The notes beneath the pieces are model-generated. The model was not told the DNA's origin and made no database searches. It saw only the letters and a list, made by a program, of their open reading frames with translations. A program made the translations under genes and the position numbers. Below are positions 56,702 through 64,000 of a stretch of DNA of 64,000 nt, piece after piece. The stretch covers positions 1-64,000 of the forward strand of contig NZ_MIKA01000034.1 in NCBI RefSeq assembly GCF_001730295.1, read 5' to 3'. Each line of letters opens with the position of its first letter. Within the stretch, counting starts at the first letter, position 1. The DNA comes from Enterococcus plantarum. Lineage in GTDB: Bacteria; Bacillota; Bacilli; Lactobacillales; Enterococcaceae.

Positions 56702-56716
56702 GAATGTACTATGAAC

Positions 56717-56750
56717 TAAGGAGCAAGGGAAACTTACTTGCTCCTTAATT
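56717..56750 (+). terminator. Terminator after the GNAT gene
   Basis: Perfect 11-bp repeat TAAGGAGCAAG (56717-56727) and CTTGCTCCTTA (56737-56747). Confidence 0.82.
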
Positions 56751-56771
56751 GATTTACATTCATGATTAAGA

Positions 56772-57770
56772 TCAGTCAATCAAAGTTGAAGATATCTCGT
56801 AAAATATTTCATAAGGTGTTTGCCAATCCAAACACTTTCTGGGTCTATTGTTTAATTTAATAATCATAGATTCAATATATTTCTCTGAAACAGGAGCCAT
56901 ATCAGTACGCTTTGGTAGGTATTCACGTATTAATCCATTTGTATTCTCATTTGTCCCGCGCTGCCATGGAGACCAAGGGTCTGCAAAGTAGCAATCAACA
57001 CCGCATACTCTACTGAAATATTTGTACTTTGCAAATTCGGGCCCTCTATCTGGTGTAATGGTTTTACGTTGCTTCTTGTTTAGAGGAGATAATAATTTTA
57101 CAATCATATCCCTTACACAAATTGAATCATTTTTAGCAATTCTACCTGCTAGTAAAAAGCGAGACTTTCGATCAACTAAGGTTACAAGACATGATTTTCC
57201 TCTGTGTCCTAACACAGTATCCGCTTCCCAGTGCCCAAGCTCCTCTCTAGTCTCAGCTTTTGTTGGACGTTCGTGTATCGTTTTCACATCAGTAAACCGC
57301 CCACGTCGATCTCCAATTCTTTTATTCACTGATTTCCTTCCTTTTCGTCTTAACATTTTTCGTGCCCCAGGACTACTTGCAGAGAACCCTTCATCAAATA
57401 GACCATCGTAAATAGAGCGGTAAATAGTAGGATAACTGACAATAGATTCATTATTCTCTAAGTTAATTCTATTCGCTATCTGTTCTGGAGACCATTGTTC
57501 CTCAAAAAGTAGTTTGCGAATAATTTCTTTATAAGGTGACTGATCCAAAATTCTCTTTCTCCTGCATTTCTGCTTGTTCTTATGATACGATTTTTGTGCT
57601 AGAGAAGGAGAATATGTTCTAAACTTTGTAGTATTCCTTTTAAGTTCCCTCATAACAGTTGACGGACTTCTTTTGATCAAGCGCCCAATTCTACGAATAG
57701 TAAATCCAAAACCATGATAGAGAAAGATCATTTCCCGCTCACGTATAGTAAGGTGTGTGTATGAAGTCAT
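56772..57770 (-). CDS. IS30-family transposase
   Basis: 332 aa. N-terminal helix-turn-helix parts (SYTHLTIREREMIFLY; GRLIKRSPSTVMRELKRN) and a DDE domain with Asp in HWEADTVLG, Asp in ITPDRGPEF and Glu in GTNENTNGLIRE. The frame is open and full-length or nearly so. The last residues (SSTLID) look unlike the usual IS30 end, consistent with loss of the 3' end of the element. GGAGG precedes the ATG. Confidence 0.93.
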   Translation of the reverse strand: MTSYTHLTIREREMIFLYHGFGFTIRRIGRLIKRSPSTVMRELKRNTTKFRTYSPSLAQKSYHKNKQKCRRKRILDQSPYKEIIRKLLFEEQWSPEQIANRINLENNESIVSYPTIYRSIYDGLFDEGFSASSPGARKMLRRKGRKSVNKRIGDRRGRFTDVKTIHERPTKAETREELGHWEADTVLGHRGKSCLVTLVDRKSRFLLAGRIAKNDSICVRDMIVKLLSPLNKKQRKTITPDRGPEFAKYKYFSRVCGVDCYFADPWSPWQRGTNENTNGLIREYLPKRTDMAPVSEKYIESMIIKLNNRPRKCLDWQTPYEIFYEISSTLID

Positions 57771-57860
57771 AGCTGAATACCTCCTAGTAGATATAATTCG
57801 TCAACACCATTATAGCAGGCTTTTTCACCTTCCACTTTTAGTGTTGCACTTAAATTATAC
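56772..57860 (-). mobile_element. IS30-family element lacking one end
   Basis: Upstream of the transposase start a terminal repeat-like GTGTTGCACTTAAATTATA (57841-57859) is seen, as at IS30 ends. No matching inverted copy with TTGCACTT text exists on the other side near 56750-56790. The element therefore seems truncated downstream of the transposase and probably cannot move itself. Confidence 0.6.
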
Positions 57861-57883
57861 ATTCTAGTAGAATAAGATATTTT

Positions 57884-58036
57884 ACAACAAAAGTTTAAAG
57901 AAGCTATAACAGAAGAAATATTAGAAGAGGCAGAACAAGTAAAAGAGCAGTTTGACGAGATTAAAACAAACAAGACGTAGAACGCATACAACTCCGTAAT
58001 ACTCTTCAAACTACCCACGAGATGAACAAATTCTAA
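57884..58036 (+). pseudogene. Fragment of a helical, phage-like protein gene next to IS30
   Basis: Plus-strand text FKEAITEEILEEAEQVKEQF then DEIKTNK continues after a one-base frameshift as QDVERIQLRNTLQTTHEMNK and a stop at 58034-58036. The upstream part is cut off by the IS30 end. Strongly charged coiled-coil text; family unknown. Confidence 0.4.
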
Positions 58037-58086
58037 AGTATCCTCGTATTTTTTGAGATGAGATTTTTTATTTTCTGAAAAAGAAA

Positions 58087-58116
58087 AAGCAACCACCTTT
58101 TTCGGTAGCTGCTGCA
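58087..58116 (-). terminator. Terminator of the DUF378 gene
   Basis: On the minus strand AGCAGCTACC and GGTGGTTGCT (58113-58088) pair over ten bases with two G-T, followed by TTTTTC. Confidence 0.8.
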
Positions 58117-58129
58117 GATTAACGATTAT

Positions 58130-58348
58130 TTACATTGTATCTACTTTATCTTTATTAGCAATCAGTGGAAATAATTTTAAACAATAAATCGCAGATAGAC
58201 CTACTAATACATACACAATTTTAGCAAGGATAGTAGTTGGTCCACCAAAGATTGCAGCTACTAAATCAAATTCAAAGAGTCCGACCAATAACCAATTCAA
58301 TCCCCCAACGATAACTAATGCTAATGCAACTGAGTCTAAAGCTTTCAT
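58130..58348 (-). CDS. DUF378 family membrane protein
   Basis: 72 aa with two membrane helices and the family signature ALVIVGGLNWLLVGLFEFDL with VLVGLSAIYC in the second helix. Small membrane protein found widely in Firmicutes, function unknown. GAAGGAGG precedes the ATG. It is intact, unlike most of its surroundings. Confidence 0.88.
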   Translation of the reverse strand: MKALDSVALALVIVGGLNWLLVGLFEFDLVAAIFGGPTTILAKIVYVLVGLSAIYCLKLFPLIANKDKVDTM

Positions 58349-58586
58349 AAGTATTCCTCCTTCTTTAATATTTTTAAGTATAAGTCATAAGGAAGAATTT
58401 TTCATATACAATGCTCATGAGAATTATCTTTTTGAAAAATTTAATTAATATGATAGTATGTTTTAGGTGTTTTTTTCGTTTAAATAATCTTTTTTGATGG
58501 GATGGTTTGTAGATAAAGAAAAAGTACTTCAGAGGCCTGAGATAAAAAAAGTTTGGGGCCACTTAAGGTAAGGATTAGTTGATATA

Positions 58587-58790
58587 GGAATCTCACAAGT
58601 TTTACAAAGTTCTAACATCTAGCATGACATTGCAGATAAAACTAGTAGTAGCTATGTAGTTTGGCATACATAGCTTAAGGTTGAAACGAAAGGAGCTATC
58701 TTAACTCCAGCTAAAGTGCCAAATAGAGGATCGGTTCCGCCAAAAGCTATTTTTCGTAGCAGAGGAAGCTTATTCAATAATCCAGAGTAG
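58587..58790 (+). pseudogene. Fragment of unknown protein with two internal stops
   Basis: One frame reads GISQVLQSSNI, stop, HDIADKTSSSYVVWHT, stop, then LKVETKGAILTPAKVPNRGS and on to RSRGSLFNNPE before a final stop. The continuous frame with two stops marks a decayed gene end. Not assigned to a family. The remaining bases 58349-58586 and 58791-58866 show nothing clear. Confidence 0.4.
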
Positions 58791-58866
58791 TGGATATAAA
58801 TGAGAAGTATGATGACAATACTTCCCCTTTTTTTATTGTTGACATATGATGCAAATACACTTTAAA

Positions 58867-58976
58867 ACTTACGTGTATTATATGGTAAAGCAGCCCGTAT
58901 TAAAGAAAATCGTTGTTGAAAACGTGTTAGTAAATACCAATGAATCCCTTGTTTATCAGGAGCTTTATTGTTTTGT
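58867..58976 (+). repeat. Right attachment-like repeat: diverged rplS 3' end and terminator
   Basis: ACTTACGTG-ATTA-ATGGTAAAGCAGC is followed by CGTATTAAAGAAA and CCCTTGTTTATCA, as at the rplS end. The terminator stem is damaged (TCCCTTG with CAGGAGCT) and the copied coding part ends CGTTGTTGA. It corresponds to what a displaced attachment site looks like after long drift. Confidence 0.65.
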
Positions 58977-59046
58977 CTTTTTATTTTTTAATATTATATT
59001 AGACACATTCATCTATTCTTTGCATTTATCATCCGTTATAAGGTAG

Positions 59047-59196
59047 CTAAACAAAAAAACGATGAACGATAAACCCTATGACGAGTGAAAAAATAAAGTA
59101 AGATAAAGCAATATATAGATATAATTTCTCCCTTGTTGTTTTGTACTTAATGAATGATAAGATACCTAAAGTAAAGAAAATTATTGATAAAATCAC
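59047..59196 (-). CDS. Small membrane protein, 49 aa, GTG start
   Basis: GTG at 59196 with GAGGTGAG upstream, 49 codons to TAG. Two hydrophobic helices: ILSIIFFTLGILSFI and LYLYIALSYFIFSLVIGFIV, joined by KYKTTREK. No family recognised. The start was chosen by the binding site. Clear membrane pattern over the whole length makes it likely real. Confidence 0.55.
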   Translation of the reverse strand: MILSIIFFTLGILSFIKYKTTREKLYLYIALSYFIFSLVIGFIVHRFFV

Positions 59197-59366
59197 ACTT
59201 CTCACCTCAAAACTAATTGTAACAGCTTAAAATAAAAATTAGCAAAAATTAGGGGTTTCGACAAAGTAAATTCTAATGGGAGAGAGAATAGAAGGTAAGA
59301 AGGCATATTGTTTAACAGTAAGGTAGTATTTTTAGATGTTTTGATGATGACAAGGCAACTATAAAT

Positions 59367-59416
59367 ACCGAAACAAGGAGCTTAAGAAGATCAGTTCCTG
59401 GTTTCGGTTTATTTTT
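59367..59416. terminator. Terminator near the end of mvaE
   Basis: ACCGAAAC-AGGA (59367-59379) with TCCT-GTTTCGGT (59396-59408), then TTATTTTT. It can serve mvaE on the minus strand and block incoming plus-strand transcripts. The region 59197-59366 holds no recognisable gene. Confidence 0.7.
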
Positions 59417-59426
59417 GTTTGCTCTA

Positions 59427-61844
59427 TTATTGTCTCAATTCTAATAGAAATGCCAAAGCTTTCTCTTGATTCATCAAGCCAGTTTTTAGCTTTTCTGCGA
59501 TGATGTCTACTTCTGGACCTTTTGCGCCAACGGACATAGCCAAAGAACGAGCTTGTAAAGACATATGACCTTGTTGGATGCCTTCTGAGACTAAAGCGCG
59601 TAAGGCAGCCAAGTTTTGTGCTAACCCAACAGCTGCGATAACTTCAGTCAATTCTTTTGCATCTGCGACATTTAAAATTTCTAAAGCAGCTTGGGCTTTT
59701 GGTAAAACACTAATAGCACCACCAACAGTTCCAATCGCTAAGGGGAATTCTATTTCGCCTTTTAAGCCATGCTCAGTCAGTTTCCATCGACTTAATCCGT
59801 GATAGCCATTTGTAGAGGCATAAGCATGTGCTGCGGCGGCTACTGCGCGAGTATCATTACCAGTTGCTAAAACTACAGCTTCGATACCATTCATAATGCC
59901 TTTATTGTGTGTGGCAGCACGATAGGGATCTAATTGGGCAAATCGAGAAGCTGCCACAATTCTTTCTGCAACGAATCTGCCAGCTTCTAAATCACCTGTC
60001 TTACTTAAACTAGCAAATGAAATGTCACACGTCGCTGTGACAATAGATTCCGTTGCATAATTGCTTAAAATACTAAATAATTGTTCATTTTCTAACCGTT
60101 GACGGAATAAATCTGCGACCCCTTCTAAAATGGAATTCAGGATATTAGCGCCCATAGCGTCTTTCGTATCAACGAGTAAATCTACCGATACAAAGTTAGT
60201 GTCTTCTGGGAAATGACGAATTTGAATTCTTTTTAAACCCCCGCCTCGTTTTACGATAGAGGGATAACTTTTTTCAGCTTGTTTGAAAATCTCATCTGAA
60301 AGCTGGTTGATGTTTTCTTCTAACAACGCAGGCTCTGTAACATTCATAAAAACGATTTGCCCACGCAAAAGGCCTTCGGTTAATTCGCTTTGAATACTTC
60401 CAGAATTTCGAATCATTTTAGCACCATTGCTGCATGCAGCAATAACCGAAGGTTCCTCTGTTGCCATCGGAACTTGATAGGTTTTATTATTCACTAAAAT
60501 TTCTGGAACAATTCCCATCGGCAAAGCCATTTCACTGATTTGATTTTCAATCAAGTGATTTGCAGTATCTGCATCTAAAGATACGTTTTCCAATTCTTGT
60601 CTGCTATCTGAAGAAAGATGACCCATGTCTTGTAAAAACAATAAGCGTTCTTCTTTTGATAGTTGATAAAACTTTTTATCAGTTTCTCTTTTTTGTGGGC
60701 GTTCTATTAGTATAGCAAGTCCAAGACCACCACCAACACAGAGAGAAGCAACACCGTACTTAGCATCCTTATCTTCTAATTGGTATGTTAAAGTGGTTAC
60801 GATTCGAGTCCCAGAAGCACCAATCGGATGGCCTAAACTAATACCACCGCCCCATATATTGAGTTTTTCTTCGGGAATGTCCAATTCATTTTGAACAACA
60901 ATGGAAGAGGCGGCGAAAGCTTCGTTGATTTCAAATAAATCAATGTCTTCAATCGTTAAATCATTGCGTTTCAATAAGGTTTGGATGGCTTTAATAGGGG
61001 ATATGCCCATTATGCTTGGATCGATCCCAACTTCTGTAACATCTCTAACAATAGCGAGGTAAGGGATTTGATGTTCTTCAGCGAACGATTTTGACGCTAA
61101 TATCATGGCTGAAGCTGCATCGTTGATGGTTGATGCGTTACCTGCTGTGACAGAGCCATCTTCTTTAAAAACTGTTTTTAATGTACTTAATTTTTCGACA
61201 GTAGTCTCTTTTCGGACACCTTCATCGTATTCAAAAATAGTGTCATCGATAGAAAGAGGAACGATTTCATTCACAAACTTTCCTTCTGTCTGGGCTTTAG
61301 CCGCTTTCATTTGTGATCGAGTTGCGAAGGTATCTTGCATCTTACGAGTGATAGAAAACTGTTCAGCAACATTTTCCGCTGTCAATCCCATCGCTTTTCC
61401 GCTAAATGCATCGGTTAAACCGTCTACCATCATAGTTGGAACGGGTTTTGAATAAGTATCCTCTTCTTTGTATGTGATGGCAGGAGCAGTTGTCATACTC
61501 TCGGTTCCACCAGCTATAACAACTTCAGCGTGACCTAATTGAATCGCTTGTTTGGCTAAGCTGATTGCTTTTAGACCTGATCCACACACTTCATTAACGG
61601 TGAAAGCGGGTACGTCAAAGCCTAATCCGCTATTGAGTGCAATTTGTCTTGCAGGATTTTGTCCATTTCCTGCTTGTAATACGTTACCAAAAACTACTTG
61701 GTTTATATGTTCAGCTATTGGTGCATTTCTTTTTATTAACTCTTTTGTAACAGCTGTTCCCAGCTCCACTGCTGATAATGATTTTAATTGCCCTCGATAC
61801 TTACCTATAGGTGTTCTCAAGGCGTCGATAATTACGATTTCCAC
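59427..61844 (-). CDS. mvaE: Fused acetyl-CoA acetyltransferase / HMG-CoA reductase
   Basis: 805 aa. Residues 1-383 are a thiolase (Cys87 in [27 protein letters not shown]); about 400-805 are a class II HMG-CoA reductase ([50 protein letters not shown]). The fusion is a hallmark of enterococci. It joins two acetyl-CoA and, after HMG-CoA synthase, reduces HMG-CoA to mevalonate for isoprenoids. GTG start after GGAGGTG. Divergent from mvaS, the enzyme of the step in between. Confidence 0.98.
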   Translation of the reverse strand: MEIVIIDALRTPIGKYRGQLKSLSAVELGTAVTKELIKRNAPIAEHINQVVFGNVLQAGNGQNPARQIALNSGLGFDVPAFTVNEVCGSGLKAISLAKQAIQLGHAEVVIAGGTESMTTAPAITYKEEDTYSKPVPTMMVDGLTDAFSGKAMGLTAENVAEQFSITRKMQDTFATRSQMKAAKAQTEGKFVNEIVPLSIDDTIFEYDEGVRKETTVEKLSTLKTVFKEDGSVTAGNASTINDAASAMILASKSFAEEHQIPYLAIVRDVTEVGIDPSIMGISPIKAIQTLLKRNDLTIEDIDLFEINEAFAASSIVVQNELDIPEEKLNIWGGGISLGHPIGASGTRIVTTLTYQLEDKDAKYGVASLCVGGGLGLAILIERPQKRETDKKFYQLSKEERLLFLQDMGHLSSDSRQELENVSLDADTANHLIENQISEMALPMGIVPEILVNNKTYQVPMATEEPSVIAACSNGAKMIRNSGSIQSELTEGLLRGQIVFMNVTEPALLEENINQLSDEIFKQAEKSYPSIVKRGGGLKRIQIRHFPEDTNFVSVDLLVDTKDAMGANILNSILEGVADLFRQRLENEQLFSILSNYATESIVTATCDISFASLSKTGDLEAGRFVAERIVAASRFAQLDPYRAATHNKGIMNGIEAVVLATGNDTRAVAAAAHAYASTNGYHGLSRWKLTEHGLKGEIEFPLAIGTVGGAISVLPKAQAALEILNVADAKELTEVIAAVGLAQNLAALRALVSEGIQQGHMSLQARSLAMSVGAKGPEVDIIAEKLKTGLMNQEKALAFLLELRQ

Positions 61845-61964
61845 GACGTCACCTCCAATATGAAATATACCATGCTTTGTGAAAAAATAATACTCTATAA
61901 ATCAGATTAAAAAAACTTCTGAAATTCTTTAACAAATTTTAAATTATTCTTATTTCTACCAATC

Positions 61965-61993
61965 TTACTCGAAAATATGATAAATTATAGTAT
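61965..61993 (+). promoter_or_regulatory. Likely mvaS promoter
   Basis: TTACTC (61965-61970), 17-base spacer, TAGTAT (61988-61993). Confidence 0.45.
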
Positions 61994-62028
61994 GTAATGA
62001 AAGAGAATAATAATAGAGGAGATATAGA

Positions 62029-63180
62029 ATGAACGTTGGCATAGATAAAATTAGTTTTTTTGTCCCACCATTTTATGTGGACATGACCGATTTGGCACTA
62101 GCAAGAGAGGTGGACCCGAATAAATTCCATATCGGAATTGGGCAGGATAAAATGGCTGTTAATAAAAAGACTCAAGATATCGTGACCTTTGCTGCAAATG
62201 CCGCAAAGAATATTTTATCCGATGAAGATAAAAAGAAAATCGATATGGTGATTGTCGGGACTGAATCTGGTATTGATGAGTCAAAAGCTTCTGCAGTGGT
62301 CTTACATCGATTGTTAGGGATCCAACCATTTGCTCGTGCTTTTGAGGTAAAAGAGGCTTGCTACGCAGGAACAGCGGCATTACAATATGCACTCGCACAT
62401 ATTAAAACGCATCCAGAAAGCAAAGTGTTGGTTGTTGCTTCTGATATCGCAAAATACGGATTAGCTTCTGGCGGTGAGCCAACACAAGGTGCTGGAGCAG
62501 TAGCCATGCTCGTTTCAGCTGACCCAAGAATAATCGTAGTAAATGATGATAGTGTGGCGCTAACGCAAGATATCTATGATTTTTGGCGTCCAGTTGGACA
62601 TGATTATCCAATGGTAGATGGGCAATTATCTAATGAAACGTATATCCAAGCATTTCAAAAGATTTGGGAAGAATATCAGCTTCGACATAAGAAAACAACT
62701 GCTGATTTTGCAGCGTTAGCTTTCCATATCCCGTACACGAAAATGGGAAAAAAAGCGTTGTTGGCAGCTTTAGAAAATGAGTCGTCAGAAGAGCAAGAAC
62801 GAATTTTAAAAAAATATGAAGCAAGTATTGTCTATAGTAGACAAATAGGTAATCTTTACACTGGTTCGTTGTATCTTGGATTGATTTCGTTATTAGAGAA
62901 CGCTCAATTGAATGCAGGAGAACAAATCGGCTTATTCAGTTATGGTTCAGGCACTGTTGCAGAATTCTTTAGCGGTAATTTAGTTGAAGGATACCAAAAG
63001 TATTTATTCACTGATCTTCATCAAAAGCAGTTAGCGGAACGAAAAGGATTATCCATTGTTGAGTATGAAAAGATGTTTAAAGATACTTTGGATACAGATG
63101 CGGATAGTGAGTATGATGATTCACTTCTGTATAGTATCGCTTCTATTTCAAATACGGTTAGAGCATATAAAGAAAATTAA
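62029..63180 (+). CDS. mvaS: HMG-CoA synthase
   Basis: 383 aa with Cys111 in KEACYAGTAAL, Glu79 in GTESGIDESKA and the His in AFHIPYTKMGKK, the catalytic residues known for E. faecalis MvaS at the same numbers. It condenses acetyl-CoA with acetoacetyl-CoA made by the thiolase half of MvaE. AGAGGAG precedes the ATG. The two genes start within 185 bases of each other, so the mevalonate supply can be balanced from one region. Confidence 0.98.
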   Translation: MNVGIDKISFFVPPFYVDMTDLALAREVDPNKFHIGIGQDKMAVNKKTQDIVTFAANAAKNILSDEDKKKIDMVIVGTESGIDESKASAVVLHRLLGIQPFARAFEVKEACYAGTAALQYALAHIKTHPESKVLVVASDIAKYGLASGGEPTQGAGAVAMLVSADPRIIVVNDDSVALTQDIYDFWRPVGHDYPMVDGQLSNETYIQAFQKIWEEYQLRHKKTTADFAALAFHIPYTKMGKKALLAALENESSEEQERILKKYEASIVYSRQIGNLYTGSLYLGLISLLENAQLNAGEQIGLFSYGSGTVAEFFSGNLVEGYQKYLFTDLHQKQLAERKGLSIVEYEKMFKDTLDTDADSEYDDSLLYSIASISNTVRAYKEN

Positions 63181-63252
63181 CGTACAAAAATAGTAAAGAT
63201 GCTTTTTAGGCATCTTAAGGATACTAATAAAGTATTATACTTTTATAAATTC

Positions 63253-63298
63253 AAGCTGTAACATCATTCCTATAGTGGATGTGTTGCAGCTTTTTTGT
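63253..63298 (+). terminator. Terminator after mvaS
   Basis: AAGCTGTAACATC and GATGTGTTGCAGCTT pair with a small bulge, followed by TTTTTT. Confidence 0.82.
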
Positions 63299-63443
63299 AC
63301 CTTACAAAAGATTTATAACCTTGATCATTATTATTTTTAAAGCATAATATGCTTGACTTGAAGTGAACTCTAAGTGGTAATTTAAAAATGTAGAAAAGAG
63401 AATAGCGTATCACAAGGTTATTTTTACTAGGAGGAATACAATT

Positions 63444-64000
63444 ATGGAAACAGTTACTTTATCAAATGGTGTTGAAATGCCGATTTTAGGATTTGGTGTT
63501 TATCAAGTACCTGACTTAGCAGAATGCGAACGAGTTGTCAGTGAAGCGATTCAAATAGGATATCGCTTGATTGATACAGCCCAAGCTTATGGAAACGAAG
63601 CGGCTGTGGGGCAAGCAGTTAAAAAAAGTGGCTTGCCTCGTGAAGAATTTTTTATCACAACAAAGGTTTGGATCACAAATGCTGGGTATGAAAAAGCGAA
63701 AGCTTCTATTGAAGAATCTTTGAAGCTATTACAAACCGATTATATTGATCTTTTGCTGATTCATCAACCATTTAATGATTATTATGGCACATATCGAGCA
63801 ATGGAAGAATATTATAAAGCAGGGAAATTGCGTGCAATCGGTGTAAGTAATTTTTATTCGGATCGTTTTATTGATCTTGCAGAATTCAGTGAAATCACAC
63901 CAATGGTCAATCAAGTGGAAACACATGTATTTAACCAACAAATTGAACCACAAGCAATCATGAAGGAATACAATACTCAAATTGAATCTTGGGGTCCTTT
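63444..64000 (+). CDS. Aldo/keto reductase (partial, cut by window end)
   Basis: The first 185 codons, from ATG 63444 with AGGAGG upstream. Family text: [33 protein letters not shown] (catalytic Asp and Tyr), TTKVW with the catalytic Lys, LLLIHQPF with the His, and [11 protein letters not shown] cytoplasmic NADPH-dependent reductase of carbonyl compounds, close to the 2,5-diketo-gluconate reductase group. The C-terminal third lies outside the window. Confidence 0.93.
   Translation, partial: METVTLSNGVEMPILGFGVYQVPDLAECERVVSEAIQIGYRLIDTAQAYGNEAAVGQAVKKSGLPREEFFITTKVWITNAGYEKAKASIEESLKLLQTDYIDLLLIHQPFNDYYGTYRAMEEYYKAGKLRAIGVSNFYSDRFIDLAEFSEITPMVNQVETHVFNQQIEPQAIMKEYNTQIESWGP

Larger units (their letters stand above)
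53747..58976. mobile_element. Decayed integrative element or prophage remnant at rplS
   Basis: Everything between the rplS 3' end and its diverged copy at 58867-58976. The contents are accessory and partly broken: truncated csp, tRNA-Met-like gene, small unknown genes, GNAT gene, IS30 transposase, gene fragments. No integrase, replication or structural genes remain. Integration at the 3' end of a gene, restoring that end and leaving a displaced copy, is how tyrosine-recombinase elements behave; that this happened here is inference from the repeat. Confidence 0.55.

Noticed and set aside
57767-58096. A 109-codon minus-strand frame
   Set aside because: It is antisense to the plus-strand coiled-coil fragment and overlaps the IS30 end; no binding site.
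58374-58562. A 62-codon minus-strand frame
   Set aside because: Composition reflects the A/T-rich region and no binding site is present.

Overview
The window is low-GC Firmicute chromosome, most likely Enterococcus but not E. faecalis itself. Evidence: a sodium V-type ATPase operon in the E. hirae ntp gene order, with the full E. hirae NtpK sodium site; the fused thiolase/HMG-CoA reductase mvaE divergent from mvaS; and a tmRNA tag, AKNENNTFALAA, one step from enterococcal tags. The species name is inference.

Layout. 1-2.5 kb: end of a phospho-beta-glucosidase gene, a small membrane peptide, an odd tRNA-like gene on the minus strand, msrC, an SMR efflux gene and ssrA (tmRNA). 2.5-3.5 kb: a decayed ISL3-family element inside the tmRNA terminator. 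3.6-7.6 kb: LysR regulator/acetyltransferase pair, a candidate sRNA, and an Rgg-type regulator divergent from a 21-codon SHP-like peptide gene. 7.7-16.7 kb: nine-gene ntp operon behind a structured leader. 16.7-20.2 kb: class A beta-lactamase-like protein and an ABC exporter with a CiaR-type box. 20.2-26.5 kb: fbp, PPDK regulatory protein, ccpN and ppdK, a gluconeogenic switch with repeated operators in the divergent promoter region. 26.5-37 kb: serine hydrolase, lysA, hydrolase, paired small transporters, DUF59 protein, then a cupin regulator facing a muropeptide operon (dipeptide epimerase, transglutaminase-like protein, peptide-binding lipoprotein). 37-53.8 kb: mostly housekeeping genes (pyrG with attenuator, pbp1A-recU, gpsB, rnpB, RNA methyltransferase, M32 peptidase, dnaD, nth, GDPD, VTT protein, mntH, rimM-trmD-rplS).

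53.8-59 kb is a degraded island. A diverged copy of the rplS 3' end and its terminator lies at 58867-58976, about 5.2 kb from the original, so rplS probably served as an attachment site. Inside are a truncated csp gene, a tRNA-Met-like gene with a duplicated CAT in its anticodon loop, two tiny promoter-terminator units, a YxeA-like protein, a two-gene operon of unknown function under a LexA-type box, a 15-codon leader ORF before a GNAT gene, an IS30 copy lacking one end, and gene fragments. From 59 kb: a 49-aa membrane peptide, mvaE, mvaS and the start of an aldo/keto reductase.

The best candidates for something undescribed are the Rgg/SHP-like pair, the two abnormal tRNA-like genes, the SOS-type unknown operon, and the leader RNA of the sodium ATPase operon.
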